Positions 1-10,363 are shown, numbered from the stretch's first letter. The stretch: DNA of 45,140 bases from DASQGA01 sp963722715 (GCA_963722715.1 CAVROA010000003.1:1-45140); one strand, 5' to 3'. Notes: generated from the sequence alone by a model not told the origin. Made by a program: numbers and translations.

Positions 1-342
1 GACGAGCATCGGGCCGCCACGCTCGGCAACCGCTTCCGCGACCCGGCGGGCTCCGGTCACGTTCGTCTCCTCCGTGTAGTCGGGCTCGCGCTCCGCGAGC
101 GGCCGGCTGGCTTGCGCGGCGAGCAGGAAGACACGCTCGGGGCCCTCGGCGAGGAGCCGGTCGATCTCCTGGCGGTTTCGGATGTCGGCGGTCTCCACGC
201 GCGCGCCCTGTCCCTCGAGCTCTGCGAGCTGCTCCCGCCGCGTCGCGTACCAGTTGTCGGCGAGCACGACGTCGGTCCCAGCCGCGAGTGCACGCTCTGC
301 CAGCGCCGCTCCGACGTACCCCGCGCCGAGCACGAGGATCAA
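1..342 (-). CDS. NAD-dependent epimerase/dehydratase, N-terminal part (runs off the window)
   Basis: The minus strand reads from a TTG at 342 into a Rossmann start, ILVLGAGYVGAALAERALAAG, followed by an acidic strand end (VVLADNWYA) and a DIRN motif. This is the order seen in short-chain NAD-dependent sugar epimerases and dehydratases. About 114 residues are visible; the catalytic YxxxK would lie beyond base 1. The start is 3 nt after the stop of the UDP-sugar dehydrogenase, so the two are probably co-translated in a glycan-precursor operon. The substrate cannot be told from this fragment. Confidence 0.72.
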   Translation of the reverse strand, partial: MILVLGAGYVGAALAERALAAGTDVVLADNWYATRREQLAELEGQGARVETADIRNRQEIDRLLAEGPERVFLLAAQASRPLAEREPDYTEETNVTGARRVAEAVAERGGPMLV

Positions 343-345
343 GAA

Positions 346-1654
346 CTAGATCCGGTGGACGCCGGGGCCGGCCGGGACGACGTTCCGCGCGTCCACGACC
401 AGCTTCGCCTTATCCCAGAGCGGCTGCTGGAGGAACTGGCGATGCTGGGTGAGCATCACGACGCAGTCCGCCTTCCCGACCTCGTCGGCCGACCACTCGA
501 CGCTCTGGTGCCGGCGGTCGTCCAGCTCGACCTCGGGCACCCAGGGGTCGCAGTAGATGACGTCGCCGCCCCGTGAGAGGAGCTGGCGCATGACCTCGAA
601 GCTCGGCGACTCCCGCGTGTCGTGGACGTCCGCCTTGTAGGCCATGCCGAGCAGCAGGATCCTCGAGCCCTTGATCGGGCGGTCGACGTCGTTCAAAGCG
701 TCACCGACCTTGCCGACGACGTAGAGCGGCATTCGCGTATTGATCTCGTGCGCTGCCTCGATCAGCTGGGGCGAGTAGCCGTACTCACGGACGCGCGCTG
801 CGAGAAAGTGCGGCACCACCGGGATGCAGTCGCCACCGAGGCCAGGCCCAGGGTAGTGCGGCATGAACGCGAAGGGCTTCGAGGACGCAGCCTCGATCAC
901 CTCCCAGGCGGAGATCCCGAGCTTGTCGCACATGAGCGCAAGCTCGTTCGCGAGGGCGATGTTGACCGCCCGGAAGGTGTTCTCGTGGAGCTTCGCGGTT
1001 TCGGCGACGATCGGGCTCGAGACCCGGATGACGACGTCGACGATCTGCTTGTACAGGAGCTCCGTTCGGCGCGCGCATTCGTCCGTGACGCCGGCGACGA
1101 GCTTGGGCGTCGTCTTGATCGTGAAGCTCTTGTTTCCCGGGTCGACCCGCTCGGGCGCGTAACCCAGGAAAAAGTCGGTCCCCACCTCGCCGCCTCCGCG
1201 CTCGAGGATCGGCCGAACGATTTCCTCAGTCGTCCCAGGGGAGGTCGTGGACTGGAGGACGACGAGCTGGCCGGGCCGGATGTTCTCGGCGACGGACTCG
1301 GCAGCGGCGACGATGTAAGACGCGTCCGGCGTCCGCGTCTTCGAGAGCGGGGTCGGGCACGCAGATCGTGAGGGCATCGAGCTCGGAAACGGCGCCATAT
1401 TCCGTCGAGGCGCTGAGCTCCCCCTGGAGGAGCTCGTAGCGCTCAGAAGGGACGTCCACGAGGTATGAGCGCCGCTCGCCGATCGCGCGGACACGCCTCT
1501 CATTCAGATCGATCCCGGTTACGTCGAAGCCGGCTTCGGCGAACGACATTGCCAGCGGCAACCCCGCGTAGCCGAGCCCGACGATGCCGACCTTTGCCTC
1601 GCGTGTTGCGATGCGCTCGTCGAACTCCGATGTTGTCGCAACTACCTCCGTCAC
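346..1654 (-). CDS. UDP-N-acetylglucosamine 6-dehydrogenase-like (WbpA/TviB type), one-base frameshift
   Basis: This looks like a nucleotide-sugar dehydrogenase that oxidises C6 of a UDP-HexNAc to the uronate for surface polysaccharide. The N-terminal frame carries the NAD fold (KVGIVGLGYAGLPLAMSFAE) and runs to LTICVP. The rest (PTPLSKTRTPD, STTSPGTTEE, ENTFRAVNIALANE, the catalytic-Cys motif GPGLGGDCIP and the C-terminal GMAYKADVHDTRES) is in another frame. Removing one G from the GGG at 1355-1357 joins them into 435 residues, a normal length. I chose GTG at 1654 because a TAGCAT box lies 7 nt upstream; an in-frame GTG at 1723 would nearly abut the divergent tagO. The frameshift may be a sequence error or a real lesion. 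Confidence 0.8.
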
Positions 1655-1661
1655 GGCCGGG

Positions 1662-1667
1662 ATGCTA
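1662..1667 (-). promoter_or_regulatory. -10 box TAGCAT for the UDP-sugar dehydrogenase
   Basis: On the minus strand TAGCAT ends 7 nt before the GTG at 1654, so the transcript would begin almost at the start codon (leaderless). No convincing -35 box is visible. Confidence 0.4.
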
Positions 1668-1729
1668 GCTACGTCGGACGAAGGCCGCTTTCGTCCTGAG
1701 GATTCGGGTTTGCCGGCCAGCACCTCTGC

Positions 1730-1735
1730 TATAAC
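1730..1735 (+). promoter_or_regulatory. -10 box TATAAC for tagO
   Basis: TATAAC lies 6 nt before the ATG at 1742 and no Shine-Dalgarno is present, the arrangement expected of a leaderless message. A weak TTGCCG lies upstream with a 14-nt spacer. Confidence 0.45.
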
Positions 1736-1741
1736 CGCCGC

Positions 1742-2923
1742 ATGTCCTTCCCCGAGGCGTTGCGTGCCCTCGTTGGGGACGGCGCGGCGGTCTGGGGCTT
1801 TCTGACGGCGATCGGCATCGTGCTCGCCCTGACGCCGCTGATCGCGCGGCTAGCCCCCTCGATCGGCGGTGTCGACTTTGGCGGAGACCGGCCCCGCGTG
1901 CACCAGAGCCCGGTCCCGCGGATCGGAGGCGTCGCGATCGTGGTCGCGATCCTGGTCCCGGCTGCGATCTTCATCCATCTGGAAGGCCCCTACCTCGGGA
2001 TTCTCGGCGGGACGCTGCTGGTCGCCGCACTCGGCCTCATCGACGACATCCGGGGCCTTCGTCCCAGCACCAAGTTCATGGGAGTCTGCGTGGTTGCGCT
2101 CATTCCCGTGCTCGGCTACGACGTCCGCTTCCACCATCTGACGCTCCCCGTCTTCGGCGACTTCGATCTCGGCTGGGCGGGATATCCGTTGACGATCCTG
2201 TGGGTCGCGGTCCTCGCGAACCTCATCAACCTGATCGACGGCATGGACTCGCTCGCGGCGGGAATCGTCTCCATCGCGGCGATGTCGTTTGCCGTCCTGG
2301 CGGCCTCGTTCGGGCGGTCGAACGCGGCCGTGCTCGCGGCGATCATCTGCGGAGCGACGCTCGCATTTCTCCGGCACAACTACCACCCTGCGAAGATCTT
2401 CATGGGCGATTCGGGCGCGCTCGCGCTCGGGTTCCTCCTCGCGACCGTGGCGGTCGAAGGCGTCCTGAAGACGGCGGCCACGATCGCCCTCGTCGCGCCG
2501 CTGCTCGTGCTGGCGGTGCCGATCCTGGACACGTCGTTCGTCGTGCTGAAGCGGCTCAAGTACCGCCGTCCGCCCTGGGATCCCGACCAGAACCATTTTT
2601 ACCACCGCCTGATGCGGATCGGGCTCTCGCAGCGGCGGACTGCTGCATACCTCCACCTGTGGGCTCTGCTGCTCGCAGCCTGGGCTGTGATGCTCCGGTT
2701 CGTCCCGCCTCGCCCGCGCGGCGTCTGGAACCTCGAGCACGTGCTGATTGCGGGGGGAACCGGCCTCGTGGTCGTCGCAGCGTCGATCTGGATGGTCTAC
2801 AGCCTCGAGATCCTGAAGGCGCGCCACCTTCGCGTGCTCGGCTTCGGGCGCGAGCCCGCCGAGCTTCCGGCCGAGGAGCCTGAGGAAGCCGTCGAGCGGG
2901 CCCTCACCGGACCTCGTAGCTAA
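1742..2923 (+). CDS. tagO: Undecaprenyl-phosphate GlcNAc/MurNAc-1-phosphate transferase (TagO/WecA/MraY family)
   Basis: This is a polytopic membrane enzyme that moves a sugar-1-phosphate from a UDP-sugar to undecaprenyl phosphate, the first step of wall-glycan or teichoic-acid-like polymers. Family signatures appear in order: PRIGG near residue 59, the metal-binding DD at 101-102, NLIDGMD at 163-169, FMGDSG at 220-225 and HFYHRL near 285. About ten hydrophobic segments fit the fold, and 393 residues is typical. It is divergent from the UDP-sugar dehydrogenase and its stop overlaps that of the convergent DUF354 gene. The HFYHRL region groups it with WecA/TagO rather than MraY, but the exact substrate is not shown. 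The symbol is by similarity. Confidence 0.88.
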   Translation: MSFPEALRALVGDGAAVWGFLTAIGIVLALTPLIARLAPSIGGVDFGGDRPRVHQSPVPRIGGVAIVVAILVPAAIFIHLEGPYLGILGGTLLVAALGLIDDIRGLRPSTKFMGVCVVALIPVLGYDVRFHHLTLPVFGDFDLGWAGYPLTILWVAVLANLINLIDGMDSLAAGIVSIAAMSFAVLAASFGRSNAAVLAAIICGATLAFLRHNYHPAKIFMGDSGALALGFLLATVAVEGVLKTAATIALVAPLLVLAVPILDTSFVVLKRLKYRRPPWDPDQNHFYHRLMRIGLSQRRTAAYLHLWALLLAAWAVMLRFVPPRPRGVWNLEHVLIAGGTGLVVVAASIWMVYSLEILKARHLRVLGFGREPAELPAEEPEEAVERALTGPRS

Positions 2924-3936
2924 GCGAGCCAGGGGAGGGCCAGCCGAACCAGGTCGGCGGGGTTGCGACGGACGCGCGCGCGCCAGCCGTCCGGCGGCTT
3001 CTTCGCGATCTCGAGCTCGGCCGGGTCTGCCAGGAAGCGGAGCCTCCCCTCCCGGGCCAGAAGCTCGTCCACGGCCCCGAGCCGCCCCTCGAAGATCGAC
3101 CAGACCGGCGTTCCGAGCACCGCTGCCTCGCGGTTCATCGTGCCGCCGGCCGAGACGAGGAGATCTGCGAAGGCAACGAGGCTTCTCCCGTCCACCGACC
3201 GCTCGGGTATGTGTACTCGCTCGAGCCCGAGTGTCCGGATCGCTTCGCGCTGGTTCGGCGTCCGCGCGAGGACGACCGTCTGCGTCCGGTCGTCGCCCGA
3301 GAGGCGCCGCAAAAGCCTCGGAAGCAGCTCGTTCTCCGACCCGCCGAGGTAGAGCGCATAGGAAGGAGCCGTCCGGACTACGCAGAGGACCGCGTCTTCG
3401 GAGAGCTGGAGCTCGTCGAGGACGGCCGGGTCGGGCACGAAGTCGGCGAGGTAGTACTCCTCCTTGAGGCCCGGGTAGCGGACGAGCTTCGGCGGACGGG
3501 CTCCGTAGCGGGCGAGCCGCTCAGCCGGGATGGCGTCGGGCACGAGGACCCGATTGGCGAGCCGGCAGTTCGCGTGATGCTGGAGCGCCGCCCACTCGTA
3601 GTCGAACATGGTCGTGTTCGGAATCCGCAGGACGCGGCAGGCGGGCGGGAGGTCCGTCGAACCGTGCGCGAGGGCGCAGTCGAACTGCCGGCCGCGGGCG
3701 AAGCGCACGAGTTGCGGCGCTCGGGCCAAAGCTGCGCGTGCCTTCCCGAAGCGGGAGGCGCCGCCGTGATGTCCGAGGACGGTGTGGGGGTGGCCCCAGT
3801 CTTCGAGCAGCTCCACGGTGTGGGAGAGCGGGCGCGCCGTGAGCGTCACGTGGTGGCCGTCCGCCTCCAGCCGTTCGACGAGCGGGCGCAGGACGAGGAC
3901 GTGCGCGGTGTTCGTGAGATCGGCCCAGACGCGCAT
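2920..3936 (-). CDS. DUF354 family protein (GT-B-like fold, putative glycan enzyme)
   Basis: A 338-residue protein opening MRVWADLTNTAHVLVLRPL, with the conserved D, N and H of DUF354 proteins, then a linker and a C-terminal half with SAGGTMNREAAVLGTPVWS, which resembles the donor-binding loop of GT-B glycosyltransferases. No biochemical role is established for DUF354; a role in surface glycan synthesis is inferred from the fold and from the convergent tagO. The stop codons of the two genes overlap. A TATCCT box lies 10 nt before the ATG. No signal peptide or membrane segment is seen, so it is probably cytoplasmic. Confidence 0.8.
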   Translation of the reverse strand: MRVWADLTNTAHVLVLRPLVERLEADGHHVTLTARPLSHTVELLEDWGHPHTVLGHHGGASRFGKARAALARAPQLVRFARGRQFDCALAHGSTDLPPACRVLRIPNTTMFDYEWAALQHHANCRLANRVLVPDAIPAERLARYGARPPKLVRYPGLKEEYYLADFVPDPAVLDELQLSEDAVLCVVRTAPSYALYLGGSENELLPRLLRRLSGDDRTQTVVLARTPNQREAIRTLGLERVHIPERSVDGRSLVAFADLLVSAGGTMNREAAVLGTPVWSIFEGRLGAVDELLAREGRLRFLADPAELEIAKKPPDGWRARVRRNPADLVRLALPWLA

Positions 3937-3946
3937 CGGCCGCCTG

Positions 3947-3952
3947 AGGATA
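3947..3952 (-). promoter_or_regulatory. -10 box TATCCT for the DUF354 gene
   Basis: On the minus strand TATCCT ends 10 nt before the ATG at 3936. No Shine-Dalgarno is visible, so a very short leader is likely. Confidence 0.4.
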
Positions 3953-4049
3953 GACGGTGAACAAAGTCGCCTCTGAATCGGCTCTTTTTCGCAGAAACAA
4001 GCCGTTTCGGAGCGTCACGAAGTCGCGCCACAATCTGGCCGGGCGCTGA

Positions 4050-4055
4050 TACAGT
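4050..4055 (+). promoter_or_regulatory. -10 box TACAGT for the first atp block
   Basis: TACAGT lies 13 nt before the ATG at 4069, in the divergent gap between the DUF354 gene and the ATP synthase locus. It is the best promoter candidate for atpZ to atpG. Confidence 0.4.
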
Positions 4056-4068
4056 GGCCCCGGCCCGA

Positions 4069-4278
4069 ATGACCGCCCACGTGACGGCAGAGCGCACATC
4101 CTTTGACCCTCTCGGCGCCGGAGCGCTCCTCCTCGCCGTTCTGGTCGTGTGTGTCGGAGTGGGCGCGCTGGTCGGCTGGGCGTCCGGGTCGGTGGGCGGC
4201 GGCATCGCGATCGGCTCCGTGATCGGCATACCCGCGGCGATCGGGACCGTCTACCTCACATATCGGGACATCGCCTAG
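4069..4278 (+). CDS. atpZ: Small two-helix membrane protein, AtpZ-like
   Basis: A 69-residue protein with two hydrophobic hairpin segments separated by a glycine-rich turn (GWASGSVGGGIAIGSVIGIP) and ending YLTYRDIA. This is the pattern of the small AtpZ/ATPase_gene1 proteins found at the head of F1Fo operons, thought to help Fo assembly or ion handling. Its position directly before an AtpI-like gene and atpB supports this. An in-frame GTG at 4054 is possible, but it lies inside the -10 box, so the ATG at 4069 is preferred. The next gene's GTG overlaps its TAG. Confidence 0.6.
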   Translation: MTAHVTAERTSFDPLGAGALLLAVLVVCVGVGALVGWASGSVGGGIAIGSVIGIPAAIGTVYLTYRDIA

Positions 4279-4664
4279 TGACCATGCTCACGCCGAGACC
4301 GATGCCGGAGCGCCGTTTCCCCGTGATTGCGGGCGGCGCGCTCGTCGCGCTCGCCCTGCCGATCTTCGCAATCGCGGGCTGGGAGCTCAGGGGTTGGGCG
4401 CTCGGCGCCGTCCTCTGGGCTGCGAGCCAGGCGCTCGGGCTGCTCTTCGGGCACTTCGGGATCGGTGAGCCGAACCTGCGCGGTTCGGGAGTGGTCGCGT
4501 TCGGGATGATGGCGCGCGGCATCCTGCTGATGATCGTCGCGCTCGCTGTCGCCACCTCGGATCCCGCCCTGGCACTCGCCGGAGCGCTCGTCTACACGGC
4601 TGCTTACTCGCTCGAGCTCGGTCTCAGCCTGACGCTCTATTTCTCGGGGACCCCCAAACAGTGA
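4278..4664 (+). CDS. atpI: AtpI-like membrane protein
   Basis: About 128 residues with four hydrophobic helices, the length and topology of ATP synthase protein I, which aids c-ring assembly. Sequence identity to AtpI is not obvious by eye, so the call rests on topology and on its place between atpZ and atpB. GTG at 4278 overlaps the preceding TAG (TAGTG), which favours it, but ATG at 4284 is possible. The gene ends in a 4-nt GTGA overlap with atpB, so these genes are probably translationally coupled. Confidence 0.6.
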   Translation: MTMLTPRPMPERRFPVIAGGALVALALPIFAIAGWELRGWALGAVLWAASQALGLLFGHFGIGEPNLRGSGVVAFGMMARGILLMIVALAVATSDPALALAGALVYTAAYSLELGLSLTLYFSGTPKQ

Positions 4665-5494
4665 GATTCGCGCTGATCTTCGCGGCTGCCGAGGACTTCC
4701 AGCCGCAACACGAATTCGAGCTGCCGGCGTGGGTGCCCATCCATCTCGGCCCGATCGACATGTCGATCAACAAGGCCGTCGTCTACCTCTGGGTGGGCGC
4801 CCTGGTCACGATCTTGCTCGGCATCTGGATCATGCGCTTCGGTCTTTCGCTCAGGCCGAGCAGGCGCCAGACGACGGGCGAGAGCCTCTACGAGCTGATC
4901 CAGGGCCAGATTGCCGAGGGCAACCTGCCGTCGAAGGCGATCAGCGGCTGGTTTCCCTACGTCGCTTCGCTCTTTCTCTTCATCTGGATCCTGAACCTGG
5001 TTGGGTTCGTGCCGCTTCCGATCTCGAGCGAGAAGTTCGAGCTGTTCGGGCTGGAGTTCCCGACCTGGGGCATCTATGCGGCCACCGCGAACCTGAGCGT
5101 GACGCTCGCGCTGGCGCTGATCACCTTCGTCGCCACCCATGTGGAGGGCATTCGCTACAACGGGGTCGTCCGCTACTTCAAGAGCTGGATTCCGGCAGGC
5201 GTGCCGAAGGCGCTGCTCGGCCCGATCGTAGTGCTCGAAGTGATCTCCCAGTTCATGCGGCTCATCTCTCTCTCCGTCCGACTGTTCGCCAACATGCTCG
5301 CGGGCCACATGCTGATCCTCGTCATGATCGGCCTGATCTTCATCTTCTCGTCGTACGCGATCGCGGTGATCGCGATCCCGGTCGCCACCGCCGTTTACAT
5401 CTTCGAAGTAGCGATCGTCGTCACGATCCAGGCGTTCGTCTTCGCCCTGCTCTCCGCCATCTACATCGGTGGCGCCATCGAACCCGAACATTGA
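4661..5494 (+). CDS. atpB: F1Fo ATP synthase subunit a
   Basis: Subunit a forms the two proton half-channels next to the c-ring in the membrane. The 277-residue protein has the expected helices and the essential arginine (Arg207) in SLSVRLFANMLAGH, plus the final helix IQAFVFALLSAIYI with the conserved glutamine. The GTG start overlaps the atpI stop by 4 nt. The N-terminus (about 35 residues) lies before the first helix. The length is normal and there are no missing key residues. Confidence 0.96.
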   Translation: MRFALIFAAAEDFQPQHEFELPAWVPIHLGPIDMSINKAVVYLWVGALVTILLGIWIMRFGLSLRPSRRQTTGESLYELIQGQIAEGNLPSKAISGWFPYVASLFLFIWILNLVGFVPLPISSEKFELFGLEFPTWGIYAATANLSVTLALALITFVATHVEGIRYNGVVRYFKSWIPAGVPKALLGPIVVLEVISQFMRLISLSVRLFANMLAGHMLILVMIGLIFIFSSYAIAVIAIPVATAVYIFEVAIVVTIQAFVFALLSAIYIGGAIEPEH

Positions 5495-5511
5495 TCCAAA
5501 GGAGGCACGAG

Positions 5512-5772
5512 TTGACCACCCTTTTTGCAGCACTCGACGGGGACGTCGCCGATCTGGGGAAGGCGATCGCGTTCGGCGTCGGCGTCGGTCTCGGCGCGGT
5601 CGGCGCCGGCATTGGCATCGGGAACATCTTCGGGTCGATGATCCAAGCTGTCGCCCGGCAGCCCGAGCTTCGCGGTGAGCTGACAGGCATCCAGTGGCTC
5701 GGCTTCGCGCTGACCGAGGCCGTCGTCTTCTACGCGCTGCTCGGTGGCTTGCTCGCCTACGTGCTCGTCTAA
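5512..5772 (+). CDS. atpE: F1Fo ATP synthase subunit c
   Basis: This 86-residue hairpin protein makes the rotating membrane ring. Helix 1 has the glycine repeat GVGVGLGAVGAGIGIG, the polar loop is RQPE, and the proton-carrying carboxylate is Glu69 in GFALTEAVVFYAL. The residues after Glu69 are hydrophobic rather than Ser/Thr, and helix 1 lacks the Gln of sodium-type rings, so proton coupling is inferred. The start is TTG at 5512, fixed by a strong AAAGGAGG (5498-5505) 6 nt upstream; longer in-frame readings overlap atpB and are not real. The last stop base is shared with the atpF ATG. Confidence 0.95.
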   Translation: MTTLFAALDGDVADLGKAIAFGVGVGLGAVGAGIGIGNIFGSMIQAVARQPELRGELTGIQWLGFALTEAVVFYALLGGLLAYVLV

Positions 5773-6329
5773 TGCTTTCCGCTCTTCTCTTCGCCCAGGA
5801 GGCCGCCGCGGACGAGGGAGGCGGGCTGATCTCGGTCGTCCCGGGCCTGATGATCTGGACGATCGTGACGTTCGCGATCACGTTCTTCCTCCTGCGCCGC
5901 CTTGCGTTCGGACGCATCCAGGCGATCATCGACCAGCGTCGCGAGCGGATCCGGCAGGCGCTCGACGAGGCGGACAAAGCCCGTGACGAAGCCCGGCAGC
6001 TCCGGGAGCTCGTTGCGAGAGAGCGCGAGGAGGCGAAGGCCGAGCGCGAACAGATCCTCGAGGAGAGCCGCAAGCAAGGCCAGCAGCAGCTGGCGCAGGC
6101 CCGCCAGCAGGCCGCCGAGGATCTCGAGCGCCGCCTGGAGGAGAACCGCAAGGCGATCGACGCCGAGAACAGGAAGCTGCGCGAGGCGATCCGGCGGGAC
6201 GTCGTCGAACTGACGTTGCTCGCCTCCGAGAAGGTGACCGGAAAGGTGCTCGACTCCGACGACCAGCGGCGCCTGATCGACGAGACGATCGAGGAGATCG
6301 ACGTCAAGCAGATCGCGTCGGAGAACTAG
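5772..6329 (+). CDS. atpF: F1Fo ATP synthase subunit b
   Basis: The peripheral-stalk subunit: one N-terminal membrane helix (residues about 22-42, ending FFLLRRLAFGRI) followed by a long charged coiled coil rich in E, R, Q and A, 185 residues in all. The ATG at 5772 overlaps the atpE stop (TAATG), which fixes the start; an upstream in-frame GTG/ATG series lies within atpE. It pairs with delta (atpH, 1 nt downstream) to hold F1 against Fo. Confidence 0.93.
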   Translation: MLSALLFAQEAAADEGGGLISVVPGLMIWTIVTFAITFFLLRRLAFGRIQAIIDQRRERIRQALDEADKARDEARQLRELVAREREEAKAEREQILEESRKQGQQQLAQARQQAAEDLERRLEENRKAIDAENRKLREAIRRDVVELTLLASEKVTGKVLDSDDQRRLIDETIEEIDVKQIASEN

Positions 6330-6330
6330 C

Positions 6331-6864
6331 TTGGCCGTCGTCCACCGGATCTATGCGCAGGCGCTTCTAGACGCCGCCCACGAGCAGGACAGCCTCCCGG
6401 TCGTCCGGGAGGAGTTCGCTCAGTTCGCGGCAGCACTCGAGGAGTCGGACGAGCTCGCCGCCCTCCTTCGGAACCCACAGGTCGACAGCCGGGCGAAGGG
6501 GGACGTCCTCGATGCGGTGCTGGCCGGCGCGAACGAGGCCTTCCGGAACTTCGTGCACCTCCTGGTGGACAAGAACCGGATCGGCGAGGTGCTGGAGATC
6601 TACGAAGAGTGGGAGCGCCTCCTCGCCGCCGAGGAGCGGATCCTCGAGGTTGAGCTCACGACAGCGATCGAGCTCACCGACAAGGAGGCTGCCAGGATCG
6701 TCAAGCAGATCGAGGCGGCCGCTGAGCGCAAGGTCGAGGCGAGCCGGAGCGTCGATCCCGACCTGATCGGCGGGCTCGTTCTCCAGGCGGGGTCGCTCCG
6801 GGTCGACGCGAGCGTGCGCGGGCGGCTCGAGGACCTCCGCGAAGAGCTTTTGCTGAAGAGCTAA
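6331..6864 (+). CDS. atpH: F1Fo ATP synthase subunit delta
   Basis: A 177-residue OSCP/delta subunit linking the peripheral stalk to the top of F1. The N-terminal domain begins VVHRIYAQALLDAA, the usual Y-A-x-A-L motif, and the C-terminal part has the conserved run from DLIGGLVLQAGSLRVDASVR to LEDLREEL. The start is TTG at 6331, one base after the atpF stop. Spacing to atpA is 15 nt with AGAAGGAGA as its ribosome site. Confidence 0.92.
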   Translation: MAVVHRIYAQALLDAAHEQDSLPVVREEFAQFAAALEESDELAALLRNPQVDSRAKGDVLDAVLAGANEAFRNFVHLLVDKNRIGEVLEIYEEWERLLAAEERILEVELTTAIELTDKEAARIVKQIEAAAERKVEASRSVDPDLIGGLVLQAGSLRVDASVRGRLEDLREELLLKS

Positions 6865-6879
6865 CGAGAAGGAGACACG

Positions 6880-8414
<1,535 letters not shown>

Positions 8415-8418
<4 letters not shown>

Positions 8419-9308
8419 CCTCCGTCCAGGACATCAAGCGGCGCGTCCGCTCTGTTCGCAACACGAGCAAGATCACCAAGGCGATGGAGCTCGTGGCCGC
8501 GGCGAAGCTGCGCCGCGCCGAGGCGCGGATCGAAGCTCTGCGCCCCTATGCGGAGCGAATGCGCGAGCTGATGATCGGCACTGCCCGTGCAACGCCGTCA
8601 CGCGGGTTCCCGCTGCTCGAGGAACGGGAGGACGCGCGCTCTGTGGCGATCGTCCCGCTGACCGGCGACCGCGGGCTCGCCGGCGGGTTCAACGCGCAGA
8701 TCATCCGGCGTGCGCTCGGCCTGGAGCGCGAGGCCAGGGAAGCCGGCCAGGACGTCCGGTGGGCGGTGATCGGGAAGAAGGGGCGTTCAACTCTTCGGTT
8801 TCGCCGGTTCGAGGTCGAGCAGGCCTGGGTCGACTTCACCGACCGGCCCGAGTACTCCGATGCCGCCGCGATCGCGCGGAAGCTGGCCGAGCTCTTTACC
8901 GAGCGCGATGTCGACCGGGTCGTCATCGTCTACAACCGGTACGAATCGGCGTTGACGCAGCGTGTGGTCGTCGAGGACGTGTTGCCGATCCCGCGGCACG
9001 CGCTCGAGGACGACGAGGAAAAGAGCGCGTACGAGATTGCGCTGGAGGGCGACTTCATCTACGAGCCCGAGCCGGACATGATCCTCGAGCGTCTGCTTCC
9101 GACCTACCTCGAGACGACGATCTACCGCGCCCTGCTCGAGTCCGCGGCCTCGGAGCATGGCGCCCGCATGACCGCGATGCGGAATGCATCCAAGAACGCC
9201 GGCGAGCTGATCGACCGACTCACGCTGGAGATGAACCGTGCCCGCCAGGCGGAGATCACGCAGGAGATTCTCGAGGTCGTCGCAGGCGCGGACGCGCTCG
9301 AGGGCTAG
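8415..9308 (+). CDS. atpG: F1Fo ATP synthase subunit gamma, apparent ATA start
   Basis: The central rotor shaft, 297 residues. The conserved N-terminal helix reads ASVQDIKRRVRSVRNTSKIT then KAMELVAAAKLRR, and the C-terminal helix reads AMRNASKNAGELID. The conserved N-terminus starts at 8418, and the codon in the initiator position is ATA (8415-8417), overlapping the atpA stop as ATAG. No ATG, GTG or TTG is in frame upstream for at least 100 nt; the first canonical start, ATG 8484, would remove 23 conserved residues. So either ATA is used through translational coupling or the base call is wrong. This gene ends the first atp block; atpD lies about 7 kb on. Confidence 0.9.
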
Positions 9309-9353
9309 CCGACCGCGTTAGACGGACGGCTGGCAAGGGCACGAACCATCAAT

Positions 9354-9359
9354 TACACT
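9354..9359 (+). promoter_or_regulatory. -10 box TACACT before the peptide transporter
   Basis: TACACT lies 45 nt after atpG and 26 nt before the permease ATG, followed by a strong AAAGGAGG at 9372-9379. It suggests that the transporter genes have their own promoter and do not rely on the atp message. Confidence 0.45.
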
Positions 9360-9385
9360 CGCGCGGCGTCTAAAGGAGGACGGGC

Positions 9386-10363
9386 ATGAGCGCGCCAATC
9401 GCCACCGAGCCGGAAGCCGTTCAGCTCGAGCCGGTCGAGTCGCTAGAGACTGTCGCCGGCCGCTCGCCGCGGCAGCTCTTCTGGGCGCGCTTCAAGCAGG
9501 ACAAGGCCGCGATCGCCGGTCTCGTCGTGATCATCCTGCTGGTTCTGCTCGCGCTCTTCGCACCCCTCATCGCGAACATCGTCGGGCACGGCAAGAACGA
9601 GCTCTTCGGCTCGCTCGCCTCGGACGAGTTCGGGCTCCCGAAGGGTCCCTCGAGCGACTTCTGGATGGGCGCGGACACGGCCGGGCGCGACGTCTTCGTG
9701 CGCGTCATCTACGGCGCCCGGACCTCCCTCATCGTCGCGATTGGAGCGACCGGGATCGCAGTGGTCATCGGCATTATCCTGGGGTTGCTCGCAGGGTACT
9801 TCGGCGGCACCATCGACACGATCATCTCGCGCGGGACCGACATCATCCTTTCGGTGCCGTCGCTGCTCTTCGCGATCGGCATCGTCGCGGTCTGCTCCAC
9901 CTCGGCGCAGGGATGCCTCGGCGGGCTCGTGAAGCCGGGCCTGACACTTGTGATTTTCGTGATCGCGCTCTTCACGTGGCCCTACATCGCCAGGATCGTG
10001 CGGGGCAACACGCTTTCGCTTCGCGAGCGGGAGTTCATCGAAGCGAGCCGCTCGCTGGGGGCGACCCACACCCGGATCATGTTCCGGGAGGTGCTGCCGA
10101 ACCTCGTTGCGCCCATCATCATCTACGCGACGCTGCTGATCCCACAAAACATCCTTTTCGAGGCCGCGCTCTCGTTCCTCGGCCTCGGGGTTCCCCAGAG
10201 CATTCCCTCGTGGGGCCGCATGATCTCGGACGCCGCCCGCGTCTTCGAGGTCGCCTGGTGGCTCATGGTCTTCCCGGGCCTTTTCCTGATTGCCACGACG
10301 CTCGCGTTCAACCTGTTCGGCGACGGCCTCCGCGATGCGCTCGATCCGCGTAGCGGCCGATGA
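9386..10363 (+). CDS. dppC: Peptide ABC transporter permease, DppC/OppC type
   Basis: A 325-residue inner-membrane permease of the dipeptide/oligopeptide family. It has a cytoplasmic N-terminus with the OppC_N motif (FWARFKQDKAAIAGLVVI), about six membrane helices and the EAA loop EASRSLGATHTRIMFREVLP that docks the ATPases. ATG at 9386 is 6 nt after AAAGGAGG. It is unusual in lying before the binding-protein gene and apart from its partner permease at 12540. The substrate (di- or oligopeptide, possibly another solute of this family) cannot be told from sequence. Confidence 0.88.
   Translation: MSAPIATEPEAVQLEPVESLETVAGRSPRQLFWARFKQDKAAIAGLVVIILLVLLALFAPLIANIVGHGKNELFGSLASDEFGLPKGPSSDFWMGADTAGRDVFVRVIYGARTSLIVAIGATGIAVVIGIILGLLAGYFGGTIDTIISRGTDIILSVPSLLFAIGIVAVCSTSAQGCLGGLVKPGLTLVIFVIALFTWPYIARIVRGNTLSLREREFIEASRSLGATHTRIMFREVLPNLVAPIIIYATLLIPQNILFEAALSFLGLGVPQSIPSWGRMISDAARVFEVAWWLMVFPGLFLIATTLAFNLFGDGLRDALDPRSGR

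Noticed and set aside
4637..6307. 556-residue minus-strand ORF across atpB-atpF
   Set aside because: Ser/Arg-rich antisense reading of the ATP synthase genes.
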